Of a stretch of 64,000 nt of DNA, positions 55,016 to 64,000 are shown piece after piece (positions within the stretch are counted from its first letter, which is position 1; every line of letters starts with the position of its first letter). Source of the DNA: Pedobacter sp. HDW13 (GTDB taxonomy: Bacteria > Bacteroidota > Bacteroidia > Sphingobacteriales > Sphingobacteriaceae). Position numbers and translations under genes: made by a program. The notes below the pieces were generated by a model. That model did not search any database and was not told the DNA's origin. It saw only the letters and a list, made by a program, of their open reading frames with translations. The DNA is taken from the NCBI RefSeq assembly GCF_011303555.1, contig NZ_CP049868.1:4836001-4900000 (forward strand), written 5' to 3'.

Positions 55016-56761
55016 ATGAAAAGAATAATATTAATGATATGCTTATGTGCAGCAATCGCTGGATGTAAGAAAGGGAGCGATTTTCTGGATAGCAAAGCCG
55101 ATACGGGTGAAACTGAGGCTACAGTTTTTTCTGACAGCTTAAAATCGATCAGGTTTTTAACCCAGATATACAGCGCTACGAGTTATAGTTTTACCAAGGG
55201 ACGTTTTAGTAGTCATGGCAATACCGAAATGGCTACCGATGATGCAGAATATGCTTACTCGGGGCCAACTCAAAATGCCGTAATTATGTATAACGGTACA
55301 CTTTCGCCTACCAATTTCTGGAGTGGCGGCGGTTTACCCGATTTTTGGACCACCCCCTACACCAATATCCGAAGAGTAAACCTCATGTTATCTAAACTGC
55401 CGGTTATTCCACTTTCTGATGCTAAAAAGAAACGCATTCAGGGCGAATTGAAATTTTTAAGGGCCTGGTATTACCACTTTTTATTGATCAATTTTGGAGG
55501 TGTACCTATAAATGGCGACAGTGTGTATGGCATTAGCGATGTAATTGATTTGCCAAGATCATCGTTCGAAGAAACCATTAACTACATTACCTCTGAGCTG
55601 GATGCTGCAGCGAGTATTTTACCTGTAACAGCCGATTATGCCGAGCAGGATTATGGTCGTGCAACGAAAGGAGCCTGTATGGCACTAAAATCTCGTGTTT
55701 TATTGTATGCAGCTAGTCCATTGTTTAATGGAGGAGCAATCGATCAGGCTTCTGGAGCTGTAAAACCTATTGTAAGTTACCCGGCTTATAGCGTTGCCCG
55801 CTGGCAAAAAGCCGCCGATGCTGCTGAAGCTTTGATTAATACCGGTACTTACAGTCTTTTTGAAGATAATACTACGGCACCAGGCTATGGTTTTTACAAT
55901 GTTTTCTTAAAAAGGGTAAATTCCGAATACATTTTTGCCTTTAATCGCCCTGTTAACCGCGATTTTGAAGGTTATTACAATCCTCCTTCAAGGGGTGGCG
56001 CTAAAAACTCTACACCAACGCAACAGCTGGCAGAGGCATTCCCGATGAAAAATGGAAAAGCGATCACTGATGCAACCTCTGGTTTTGATCCCGCAAATCC
56101 CTATGCCAATCGTGACCCTCGTTTTGGTTACTCAATTATTTATAACCAATCGCTTTATTACAGCACCACTACCAGTTCTAAGATTGTTGTAAATACCTAT
56201 AACGGAGCACCTACAGATGGTTATACCTCAAACGGGACCGGACCAACCACTACTGGTTATTATGCCCGTAAAATGTGTGATGAGAATATCTCGAGCAACA
56301 GCTCATTCAACACTGAAAGAGGATGGCCTTTAATCCGCTACGCCGAAATACTTTTAAATTATGCTGAGGCGATTAATGAAACCGGCCAAACAGCTTTAGC
56401 CTACCCAAAACTAGTGGCCATCCGGAAAAGGGCTGGTATAACCGCTGGTGCAGATAATCTTTATGGTTTGAAAGCCAATATGACTGTAGACGAGATGCGT
56501 GCGGTAATCCAGAACGAACGTCGAATTGAGCTGATGAACGAAGATCACCGCTGGAACGATATCCGTCGCTGGAAAATTGGTGTTGCTGTAAATAACGGCT
56601 ACAATAAAGCTATCAACATCACTAAAACTGGTAGCGTTTATACTTATCAAACGGTTAACACCATTCGTTTGCATGTTTTCAACCCACAACATTATTTAAT
56701 GCCGATTCCGCAATCAGAGGTTGCTAAAATGCCATCAATGCTTCAAAATCCTGGATATTAA
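55016..56761 (+). CDS. susD: SusD-family surface lipoprotein, pair 2
   Basis: A 581-residue lipoprotein. ATG at 55016 is used (an upstream TTG start at 55001 overlaps SusC 2). The signal ends AAIAGC. Typical SusD text: LKFLRAWYYHFLLINFGGVP, GRATKGACMALKSRVLLYAA, ILLNYAEAINETGQTALAYP and NEDHRWNDIRRWKIG. It is the last gene before a strong terminator. Confidence 0.93.
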   Translation: MKRIILMICLCAAIAGCKKGSDFLDSKADTGETEATVFSDSLKSIRFLTQIYSATSYSFTKGRFSSHGNTEMATDDAEYAYSGPTQNAVIMYNGTLSPTNFWSGGGLPDFWTTPYTNIRRVNLMLSKLPVIPLSDAKKKRIQGELKFLRAWYYHFLLINFGGVPINGDSVYGISDVIDLPRSSFEETINYITSELDAAASILPVTADYAEQDYGRATKGACMALKSRVLLYAASPLFNGGAIDQASGAVKPIVSYPAYSVARWQKAADAAEALINTGTYSLFEDNTTAPGYGFYNVFLKRVNSEYIFAFNRPVNRDFEGYYNPPSRGGAKNSTPTQQLAEAFPMKNGKAITDATSGFDPANPYANRDPRFGYSIIYNQSLYYSTTTSSKIVVNTYNGAPTDGYTSNGTGPTTTGYYARKMCDENISSNSSFNTERGWPLIRYAEILLNYAEAINETGQTALAYPKLVAIRKRAGITAGADNLYGLKANMTVDEMRAVIQNERRIELMNEDHRWNDIRRWKIGVAVNNGYNKAINITKTGSVYTYQTVNTIRLHVFNPQHYLMPIPQSEVAKMPSMLQNPGY

Positions 56762-56785
56762 CCCCGTCCTTTTATATTTATTCTG

Positions 56786-56829
56786 GCTCCTCAACTGTTT
56801 TGTGCGGTTGGGGAGCTTTTTTGTTTTTT
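56786..56829 (+). terminator. Strong terminator after SusCD pairs 1-2
   Basis: GCTCCTCAAC pairs with GTTGGGGAGC (one G-T pair) around 11 nt and is followed by TTTTTTTGTTTTTT. It is 25 nt after the SusD 2 stop. Confidence 0.9.
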
Positions 56830-57016
56830 AACCGCAAAGCACGCGAAGGTTGTTAACGCTAAAATTTATAAACCACCAAACCGCAAGGAGCCTATTTTTC
56901 ATGTAGTTAGAAATGTTGCGTCCAGCATTGCTTAGCGTGCGCTGTGCCTTTTCTCTGTTTGCTCTGTGGTTAAATAGAGTATTCCCTGCCTTCTCTTTGC
57001 ATACTTTGCGGTTAAA
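56827..57016. repeat. Inverted-repeat element related to the 30.4 kb repeats
   Basis: It starts TTTAACCGCAAAGCACGCG and ends with CTTTGCATACTTTGCGGTTAAA, the reverse complement of TTTAACCGCAAAGTATGCAAAG. Inside, GCTCTGTGGTTAAA is the reverse of TTTAACCACAGAGC, and CTGTGCCTTTTCTCTG is close to the reverse of CACAGAGAAAAAGCGCAAAG at 30360. So it belongs to the same family as 30346-30700 in another arrangement. No coding potential. Confidence 0.65.
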
Positions 57017-57369
57017 TAATTGCCTGCACTGTTGTTAAAAATACCAAATTTAAAGGAAAGCTTCCTGCCATCAGCAGCACCAAATCATAATTTTTTTCAC
57101 AAAGGTTTAAAAAAGCATTTCAGAAATAGTTTATACCAGCTGATTCCGGAGTCTGAGAAAGACCATTGATACCAGATTAAAACACATCAAACATTAGATC
57201 GTTTAGAGCAGTAGATTTTAGTTTTTGAGCACAATCAAACGCTCAAAATCCCAGTTTATGTAGCAGGAAAATTACCGTCATAAGTTTTTGATTATAAACG
57301 TATAATTGACGTTTATAAAAATGAATTTTTATTCGAAAAGCGCTAAAAAGCCCAAAAAAGGATAAAAAA

Positions 57370-57450
57370 TAACAATTTGCCCCCTTTTTATTACCGGATT
57401 ACCCCTCACTAGCAGCCTCTTTTTTATGGTTAATTTGTTAAAACCAAGTA
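57370..57450 (+). promoter_or_regulatory. PUL promoter C with shared HTCS-type motif
   Basis: AACAATTTGCCCCC and TTTTTATTACCGG with ATTACCCC (57370-57406) align with promoter B at 31 of 37 bases. The -7 element TAATTTG is at 57431, then 5 nt and ACCAAGT at 57443. It drives SusC 3. Confidence 0.65.
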
Positions 57451-57924
57451 TAAGATATAAGCCGATCCAAATTATTCGAAGATTAACTACCTGGGATAAT
57501 TGATGGTTGTAGCAATTTTAAAAATGAATGTTGCACCCAGTTTTTTCCGAATTCAAACCAAACCTAAAAACTGATCATGAAAAGACAAAGAGCAAATAAA
57601 CCAGAACATCCTCTTTAAAACAAAATCGCTTGATGATGCTATCCGGTACTCCAGATCTCTCTCTAAAACACCTAAAACAAAATATATGAAGAAAGTTAAA
57701 CCTACTCCAAAAAACATTTTACAGCTCAGGCAAAAATAACACCGCGCTGATGCTGCTGTAAGAGCAAATCAATTAACTAAGAAAGACCTGGAATTTAGAG
57801 CGCAGGCTCTGATTCCAAATATAGCTGACGAAAATATTTTCGATCGGATGAGCAACTTATTGCCTTTACATTTCAGAGAGGGGTAGGAATCCGGTCAAGA
57901 ATAACTAACCAATTAAACCATTTT
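57451..57924 (+). other. Long leader of SusC 3 with two tiny ORFs
   Basis: About 475 nt separate promoter C from the SusC 3 ATG. Two short frames with ATG, MKRQRANKPEHPL at 57577 and MKKVKPTPKNILQLRQK at 57685, have no family features. The stretch could hold an RNA structure or regulatory leader peptides; no clear fold is visible by eye. Confidence 0.35.
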
Positions 57925-60900
57925 ATGAAGAAAAAATTACCGAAGAAAATCCCGCTCAGTCAGTGGACGAAGGCTTTAAAGCCGATTTTTCAATTTTTGG
58001 TCTACCTCGTAATCACCACCTCATGCCTAACAGCAGCTGCACAAAGCGATATAACTGTTAGAGGGGTGGTAAAAGATACGCTTGGTGGCCTGCCAGGTGT
58101 AAACGTTAAGGTATCGGGTACCAACCGCGGTATTTCTACCGACGAGTTCGGACGTTATACCATCAAATTACCCAGAACAGGTAAACTGTTGTTCACATTG
58201 GTTGGGTATAAGCCTAAAAATGTGGCTGTTGCCAATTACGATAAAAATGCCGAAGGGATTTATGTAGTCAACATAACCCTATCTTCAGATGAGAGTTCAT
58301 TAGAAGAGGTAGCCGTTGTAGGTTTTGGTACACAAAAGAAAACAAGTGTAATCAGTTCTATTACGGCAATTAATCCCAAAGAGCTGAAGGGGCCAACCAG
58401 TAATTTAACCACCATGATGGCGGGTAGAGTAGCGGGTATGATTGCTTATCAGCGTAGCGGTGAACCTGGGGCTGATAATGCACAGTTTTTCATCCGTGGT
58501 TTGGGTACTTTCGGTGCAGGTAAGCAAGATCCTTTGATTTTGATCGATGGTATCGAATCGACCCAAAATGACATGGCACGTTTGCAGCCCGATGATATTT
58601 CTTCTTTTAACGTATTAAAAGATGCAACGGCATCGGCTGTATATGGTGCAAGGGGTGCAAATGGAGTAGTACTTATTTTAACCAAGTCGGGTGTTGCTGG
58701 TCAAACCAAATTTGGTTTCAGGGCCGAATCTTCTCTGTCATCAAATACCAAAAATTTCCAGTTTGCGGATAACGTTACCTATATGAAACTGGCTAATGAA
58801 GCCGCGCTTACGCGTAACAGATTAGCCATATTGCCTTATTTGCAAACCAAAATAGATGCTACTGCTGCAGGTGAAAATGAATTGCTTTATCCAAACAATA
58901 ATTGGATTGAGCAATTGATTAAAGATTATACCATCAACCAAAGGTATAACCTCAACATTTCGGGCGGTGGTACCAAAGCCAGTTATTACATAGCCGGTAC
59001 CTATAATATTGATAACGGGGTGTTAAAAGTTGCTGATTTAAATAACTTCAACAGCAATATCAAGTTGAAAAACTACTCGGTTCGTTCTAACGTAAACATT
59101 AACTTAACCAATACCACCGAGGCGATTATCAGGGTTTATGGCCAGTTCGATGATTACACTGGCCCGGTAGGTGGAGGTGGCGCAACCTTTAACAGGGCGA
59201 TATGGTCTAACCCGGTAATGTTCCCGCAGTTTATCCGGGCAGTTTATCGCCTTTTAGCAATCACCCTTTATTTGGTAACGCCATTTCGCCAAGAGGCGGA
59301 TTATACATGAACCCTTATGCCGAGATGGTTAAAGGTTACCAGGATAAAAATGCTTCGACGCTGCAAACTCAGATTGAAATTAAGCAGGATTTAAAATTCA
59401 TTACACCTGGTTTAACCGCGAGGATGATGAGCTATGCCCGCAGGTATTCGTATTTTGATATTTCACGTGCCTATAACCCTTTCTATTATTCGGCTACCGA
59501 GCAACCCGATAAATCAATTGGGCTGAGTTTAATTAATGGTGGTGGTGCCTTATCAATTGGTAACGTAGGTACTGAGTATTTGGGTTATTCTGAAGGAACA
59601 AAAGATTTAAACTCTACTTTTTATGCAGAGTTTTCTGCCAACTACAACCGTACTTTTAAAGAGAAACATGCTGTAGGTGCAATGCTCATTACCACTATGC
59701 GTAATTATTTAGCGGCAAATCCCGGTAGTTTGCAACTTTCACTTCCTTCTCGTAACCAGGGCGTATCCGGTAGGGCCACTTATGGTTACGATAACCGTTA
59801 TTTAGCTGAATTTAACTTTGGTTACAATGGGTCTGAACGTTTTGCAGAAAATAACCGTTTTGGTTTCTTCCCTTCGTTTGGTTTAGGCTATATCATTTCG
59901 AATGAAAATTACTTTAAACCCTTAACCTCAGTAATTAACAGCTTAAAACTAAGGGCAACTTATGGTTTGGTAGGTAACGATCAGATTGGAAACGCTGCCG
60001 ACCGCTTCTTTTATCTTTCGGAAGTAAACATGAACAACGGCACATTTGGTGCAAGCTTTGGAGAAGATGGTTTATACTACCGAAACGGTATTTCGATATC
60101 GCGCTATTCGAACCCTTTAATTACCTGGGAGCGCTCTAAACAAACCAATATTGGTTTAGATATGACCTTGTTCAATAGCTTAAATCTAACCTTCGATATT
60201 TATAAAAATGAACGGTCGAACATTTTAACCGACAGGACATTTATACCGAGCTCCATGGGCTTGCAAGCTTCTGTAAGGGCAAATACCAACAAAGCAGAAA
60301 GTAAAGGTGTCGATTTTTCGGCCAGCTATAACAAGTCTTTCAGTAGCAACATGTTTTTGCAGTTACGAGGTAACTTTACCTACGCTACCAATAAAATCTT
60401 AATTTACGATGAACCTTCTTTTAATGCCAATGAAACTTACCGTTACCACATTGGCTTACCAACTACCCAGGCATTCGGTTACATTGCAGAGCGTTTATTT
60501 GTTGATGATGCTGAAGCTAAAAACTCACCGGTTCAGTTTTCGGGCGTACCAGGCTTAGATTATGGTGGTGGCGATATTAAGTACAGGGATGTAAATGGCG
60601 ATGGTATTATCAGTGATGTAGATCAGGTGCCAATCGGTTTACCTACCAGTCCTGAGATTGTTTATGGTTTTGGTGGTACGTTTGGTTTTAAAGGTTTCGA
60701 TATATCGGCGTTTTTTCAAGGCTCTGCGAGGTCTTCATTTTTCATCAATCCGGGTAATATTTCTCCTTTTGTACTTAATAACGAATCTGGCAATCCTAAT
60801 GTTACACAGAACGGATTACTGAAAGTTATTGCCGATAGTCACTGGTCTGAGCAGAATCGCGATAGTTATGCGTTCTGGCCACGTTTAAGCCCTAATTTTG

Positions 60901-61157
60901 TAAACAACAATACCCGTACCTCAACCTGGTGGATGCGCAATGGTGCCTTCTTAAGGTTGAAAAGTGTGGAGTTGGGCTACAACCTGCAAACCAAACTACA
61001 GAAAAGACTGGGTTTAAGCAGTGCCCGTATTTACGCTAACGCCACCAACCTTGGGGCCATAAGTGCCTTCAAACTGTGGGATCCTGAAATGGGCGGAAAC
61101 GGCTTGGGCTATCCTGTTCAAACCGTATACAATTTAGGTTTAAATGTTTCATTCTAA
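57925..61157 (+). pseudogene. susC: SusC-family TonB-dependent transporter, pair 3, frameshifted
   Basis: The N-terminal frame (signal to about 40, VITTSCLTAAAQ; regulatory-like domain to about 120; VAVVGFGTQKK; plug with FIRGLGTFGAGKQDPLILID and SFNVLKDATASAVYGARGAN) runs to 59310. The rest of the barrel lies in another frame from 59307 to 61157 (MNPYAEMVKGYQ onward). Restoring one G at CCG near 59226 reads FPAVYPGSLSPFSNHPLFGN and then AISPRGGLYMNPY, giving 1077 residues. The barrel ends NLGLNVSF. So it is a normal transporter with one missing base. It is followed 23 nt later by SusD 3. Confidence 0.88.
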
Positions 61158-61180
61158 CCATTGAGCTTAAAAATAACAAT

Positions 61181-63184
61181 ATGAAAATCAATAATATTTT
61201 ATTTCGAAAATACATGGCAAAGGCAGGTATGGCCAAACTAACACTGGCTGTACTGGTCATCGTTTTATCGGTGAGCTCTTGCAAAAAATACCTCGATATC
61301 GTTCCCGATAATGTGGCTACGATCGATAATGCCTTCACTTTAAGGAACGAAGCCGAAAAATATCTGTTTACCTGTTATTCTTTCTTACCCAAAGATGGAG
61401 ATCCCTTATTAAATGCTGGTTTTATGGCTGGTGATGAAATCTGGACTTCGCTGGATGAGAGGGAATTTATTTCTTATGGCTGGAGAGCGGCCAGGGGCGG
61501 GCAGGGAGCCGAAAATCCATATTTAGATGCATGGAATGGCCGCTATCAGGGCGGTGGTAACGTTTACAACTACAATGATAACCCTGGTGGAGATTATGGT
61601 TTGTTCAAAGCCATCAGAAACTGTAATATCTTTTTGGAAAATGTACAGGATCAGAGTAAAATTCCGGATCTGAGTTTAAACGAACGCCAACGTTGGATTG
61701 CTGAGGTGAAATTTTTAAAAGCGTATTATAATTTCTACCTGTTACGGATGTACGGCCCGATTCCGATTATCGATACAAACTTAGGCATTAGCGCCAGCGA
61801 AGAAGAAGTACGGGTTAAACGTATGCCTTTTGATGAGTGTGTAAATTACGTATCGGGCTTACTGGATGAGGCTATTCCGGGCTTGCCGCAGATTATTACC
61901 GATAAAAGCACCGAACTGGGGCGTATTACCAAACCCATTGCATTGGCCATTAAAGCCAAACTTTTATTAACAGCAGCAAGTCCTTTGTTTAACGGAAATA
62001 CCGACTATAGTAACTTCAGAGATAAAGACGGAGTAATGCTGTTCAATACCGCATACGATGCCAATAAATGGAAAAAGGCTGCTGATGCTGCCAAAGCGGC
62101 TATTGATGGTGCTGAAGCTGCTGGCTTTAAGCTATACCAGTTTCCAGGTACTACTTTCAAATTATCTGATACTACACTTAGACAACTTACCATTAAAGGT
62201 GCGGTAACAGAGCGTTTCAATGCCAACCTGGAGCATGTTTGGGCAAACCCAAACAGCAGAACTTTTAATATGCAACGGGCAGCAATGCCGCGTTTGGCTT
62301 TAACGGTTGTGGTAGGTAGCGCAAGGCAGCAACTGGCCCCGCCGTTAAAAATTGCTGAAATGTTTTACAGCAAAAACGGAGTGCCCATTAACGAAGATAA
62401 GACCCTCGATTTTACCAATAAATACACGCTGCGTACAGCAGTTAAAAGCGAACGTTTTTATGTAAAAGAAGGTTATACCACTGCAAGGATCAATTTCGAC
62501 AGAGAGCCAAGGTTTTATGCCGATTTAGGTTTTGATGGCGGAATCTGGTATAAATACGATAGCCCGACCAATTCCGATGAAGGCACCTTCGTACTGGAAG
62601 GTAAATCGAACCAGGTAGCCGGCGCAAACAACTTCGGCTGGTACAACGAAACAGGTTATTTTATCAAAAAACTGGTCGATTGGAATATGATTAACGGTAC
62701 AAATGGTGCCAGTTACCGCGATTATCCATGGCCGCAGGTAAGAATGGCCGATCTTTATTTAATGTATGCCGAGGCTTTAAACGAAACCCTTGCTGCGCCA
62801 TCGGTTGATGTTTACGAATACATTAACCGCATCAGAACAAGGGCAGGTTTACCGACCGTACAAAACGCATGGACCAATTTTTCAAACAATCCAGGTAAGT
62901 ACACCACCAAAGATGGTATGCGCGAAATTATCCAGCAGGAAAGACTGATTGAAATGGCATTTGAAGGAAGTCGCTACTGGGATATTAAACGCTGGAAACG
63001 TGCAGCAGAAATGTTTAATCAATCCATTACAGGCTGGAGTGTTTATCAACCAACCGCTTCAGAATATTACCGTGTGAGAACCATTTTTAACCAGAATTTT
63101 GTGGCCCCGCGCGATTACTTATGGCCATTAAGAACTTATGATTTAACTGTAAACCCTAAGCTGGTTCAAAACCCAGGTTGGTAG
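61181..63184 (+). CDS. susD: SusD-family surface lipoprotein, pair 3
   Basis: A 667-residue SusD homologue, longer than the other two. The N-terminus has a long lead (MKINNILFRKYMAKAGMAKL) before the lipobox VLSVSSC at about 34; a start at the inner ATG 61214 would give a more usual signal. Motifs: EVKFLKAYYNFYLLRMYGPI, GRITKPIALAIKAKLLLTAA, ADLYLMYAEALNETLAAPSV and FEGSRYWDIKRWKRAA. It is a surface glycan-binding partner of SusC 3. Confidence 0.9.
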   Translation: MKINNILFRKYMAKAGMAKLTLAVLVIVLSVSSCKKYLDIVPDNVATIDNAFTLRNEAEKYLFTCYSFLPKDGDPLLNAGFMAGDEIWTSLDEREFISYGWRAARGGQGAENPYLDAWNGRYQGGGNVYNYNDNPGGDYGLFKAIRNCNIFLENVQDQSKIPDLSLNERQRWIAEVKFLKAYYNFYLLRMYGPIPIIDTNLGISASEEEVRVKRMPFDECVNYVSGLLDEAIPGLPQIITDKSTELGRITKPIALAIKAKLLLTAASPLFNGNTDYSNFRDKDGVMLFNTAYDANKWKKAADAAKAAIDGAEAAGFKLYQFPGTTFKLSDTTLRQLTIKGAVTERFNANLEHVWANPNSRTFNMQRAAMPRLALTVVVGSARQQLAPPLKIAEMFYSKNGVPINEDKTLDFTNKYTLRTAVKSERFYVKEGYTTARINFDREPRFYADLGFDGGIWYKYDSPTNSDEGTFVLEGKSNQVAGANNFGWYNETGYFIKKLVDWNMINGTNGASYRDYPWPQVRMADLYLMYAEALNETLAAPSVDVYEYINRIRTRAGLPTVQNAWTNFSNNPGKYTTKDGMREIIQQERLIEMAFEGSRYWDIKRWKRAAEMFNQSITGWSVYQPTASEYYRVRTIFNQNFVAPRDYLWPLRTYDLTVNPKLVQNPGW

Positions 63185-63212
63185 TATTAACTGATGATTA
63201 AAAATATTCGAT

Positions 63213-64000
63213 ATGAAAAGAATAAATAGAAACCTGTTGTTATTCCTGTTGAGTTTAACAGTAGCCTTTTCGAGCTGTAAGCAGGATGTATTAGGACCGT
63301 TAGAAAATAACACCACCCCTCCGGGTAAGGTAGCCAATGTTTCGGTTACCAATGGTCCGGGTAATGCCAGTATTACTTTCAGCTTACCTGCCGATAAAGA
63401 TTTGTTGTATGTTAAAGCGGTTTATTACCTGGCAAACGGGCAAGAAATGGAAGTAAAAACTTCTTATTATGGCAACACTTTATTAGTAGAAGGCTTTGGC
63501 GACACTAATGAACATGAAGTGAAAATTTACGCGGTAAACAGAAGTGAAACGGCTTCTGAACCGACTATTGTTAAGGTTAAACCCCTCGAAAATCCTATTT
63601 GGGGTGTTTACCGAAGCCTTAAGGCAGTAGCCGATTTTGGTGGTTTAAACTTTAAAGGAAGTAATCCATCCAAGGCTGATCTGGCAATTGAGGTTTTGGT
63701 TTTATCGAAGGGCAAATATGTGCCAACATCGAAAAATATTTATACCGCGGCTATAGATATCGATCAATCGGTAAGAGGACTAGATACCCTGAGCCAGAAA
63801 TTTGCCATTACCATACGCGATAGATGGTTAAATTATAGCGATACCCTTTTTACTACCTTGAAACCGCTTTACGAAACAGCGCTTCCCAAATCAGGTTACA
63901 AAGAAGTTATTCTGCCAACCGATACCCCTCAGGAATATGGTGGTACTGGTGTAGCTAAAATGTGGGATGGTAACATTATCGACTGGCCAAGTGTATGCTT
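63213..64000 (+). CDS. PUL lipoprotein with DUF4959/DUF5126/DUF5000-like architecture, partial
   Basis: ATG at 63213 opens a frame to the window end (262 codons seen). MKRINRNLLLFLLSLTVAFS followed by SC is a lipoprotein signal with Cys22. The following stretch, PGKVANVSVTNGPGNASITF, is a fibronectin-like fold typical of the SusE-position lipoproteins with DUF4959, DUF5126 and DUF5000 domains. It lies 28 nt after SusD 3 and is probably a surface glycan-binding protein of this pair. The C-terminal domain is out of view. Confidence 0.85.
   Translation, partial: MKRINRNLLLFLLSLTVAFSSCKQDVLGPLENNTTPPGKVANVSVTNGPGNASITFSLPADKDLLYVKAVYYLANGQEMEVKTSYYGNTLLVEGFGDTNEHEVKIYAVNRSETASEPTIVKVKPLENPIWGVYRSLKAVADFGGLNFKGSNPSKADLAIEVLVLSKGKYVPTSKNIYTAAIDIDQSVRGLDTLSQKFAITIRDRWLNYSDTLFTTLKPLYETALPKSGYKEVILPTDTPQEYGGTGVAKMWDGNIIDWPSVC

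Noticed and set aside
56762..57924. Possible CRISPR or mobile element between SusD 2 and SusC 3
   Set aside because: Repeats are few, unequal in spacing and match the intergenic family at 30.4 kb; no transposase or cas gene is present.
1..64000. Search for prophage, insertion sequence or defence system
   Set aside because: No transposase, integrase, restriction, toxin-antitoxin, reverse transcriptase or cas-like protein was recognised in any frame.

Overview
The window looks like a chromosome segment from a Sphingobacteriaceae-type Bacteroidota, most like Pedobacter. This rests on TAnnTTTG-like -7 elements, SusC/SusD pairs, a hybrid two-component system, PepSY-like proteins, the low GC and the codon use; the genus itself is an inference. 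All sequence similarity statements are from memory of protein families, since no search could be run.

Region 1 (1-16.1 kb) appears to be one envelope-stress or efflux regulon. It contains a lipoprotein (partial), two divergent outer-membrane beta-barrel receptors, an HD hydrolase, an OmpR-type response regulator with its histidine kinase, a PepSY-like periplasmic protein with a PAP2 phosphatase, and a TolC/adaptor/RND efflux operon ending in a YVTN propeller protein and a terminator. Six promoters in this region carry the same architecture: two 11-bp direct repeats (about CTTCAGAATTG then CTACAGAATTG), exactly 5 nt, then a TAnnTTTG-like -7 element. This is what an OmpR/PhoB-family activator site should look like, and the obvious candidate regulator is encoded in the middle of the set.

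Region 2 (16.1-31.7 kb) is mixed. It holds a tiny ORF behind a 42-bp tandem repeat, an unknown protein (frameshifted), a GH35 - GH109 - N-acetylhexosamine-kinase-like cluster, a minus-strand cluster (PhyH-type dioxygenase, 50-aa ORF, CDP-alcohol phosphatidyltransferase, GtrA), an SDR, a siderophore-type TonB receptor with a PepSY membrane partner, a block of intergenic repeats, a 33-aa membrane peptide, a SelW-like protein and tRNA-Cys.

Region 3 (31.8-64 kb, continuing off the end) is a polysaccharide utilization locus. In order: sulfatase, HTCS regulator, BNR-4 propeller (GH145/lyase-like), a tandem GH43-GH43 fusion, GH105, DUF2264/GH154, a GH43 of the exo-1,3-galactanase type, GH35, then SusCD pair 1, SusCD pair 2, terminator, SusCD pair 3 and a DUF4959/DUF5000-type lipoprotein. 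The enzyme set closely resembles known arabinogalactan-protein loci (rhamnosidase, glucuronidase, unsaturated-uronyl hydrolase, galactosidases), so plant or algal arabinogalactan is the best substrate guess. Three transcription units share a promoter with a GATTTAGCCCC-type block, a TA(C/A)TTTG -7 and ACCAAAT.

Four genes are broken by a single missing G or C in a short G/C run, and each is otherwise intact. This pattern suggests consensus sequencing error rather than decay, though that cannot be settled from the sequence alone.
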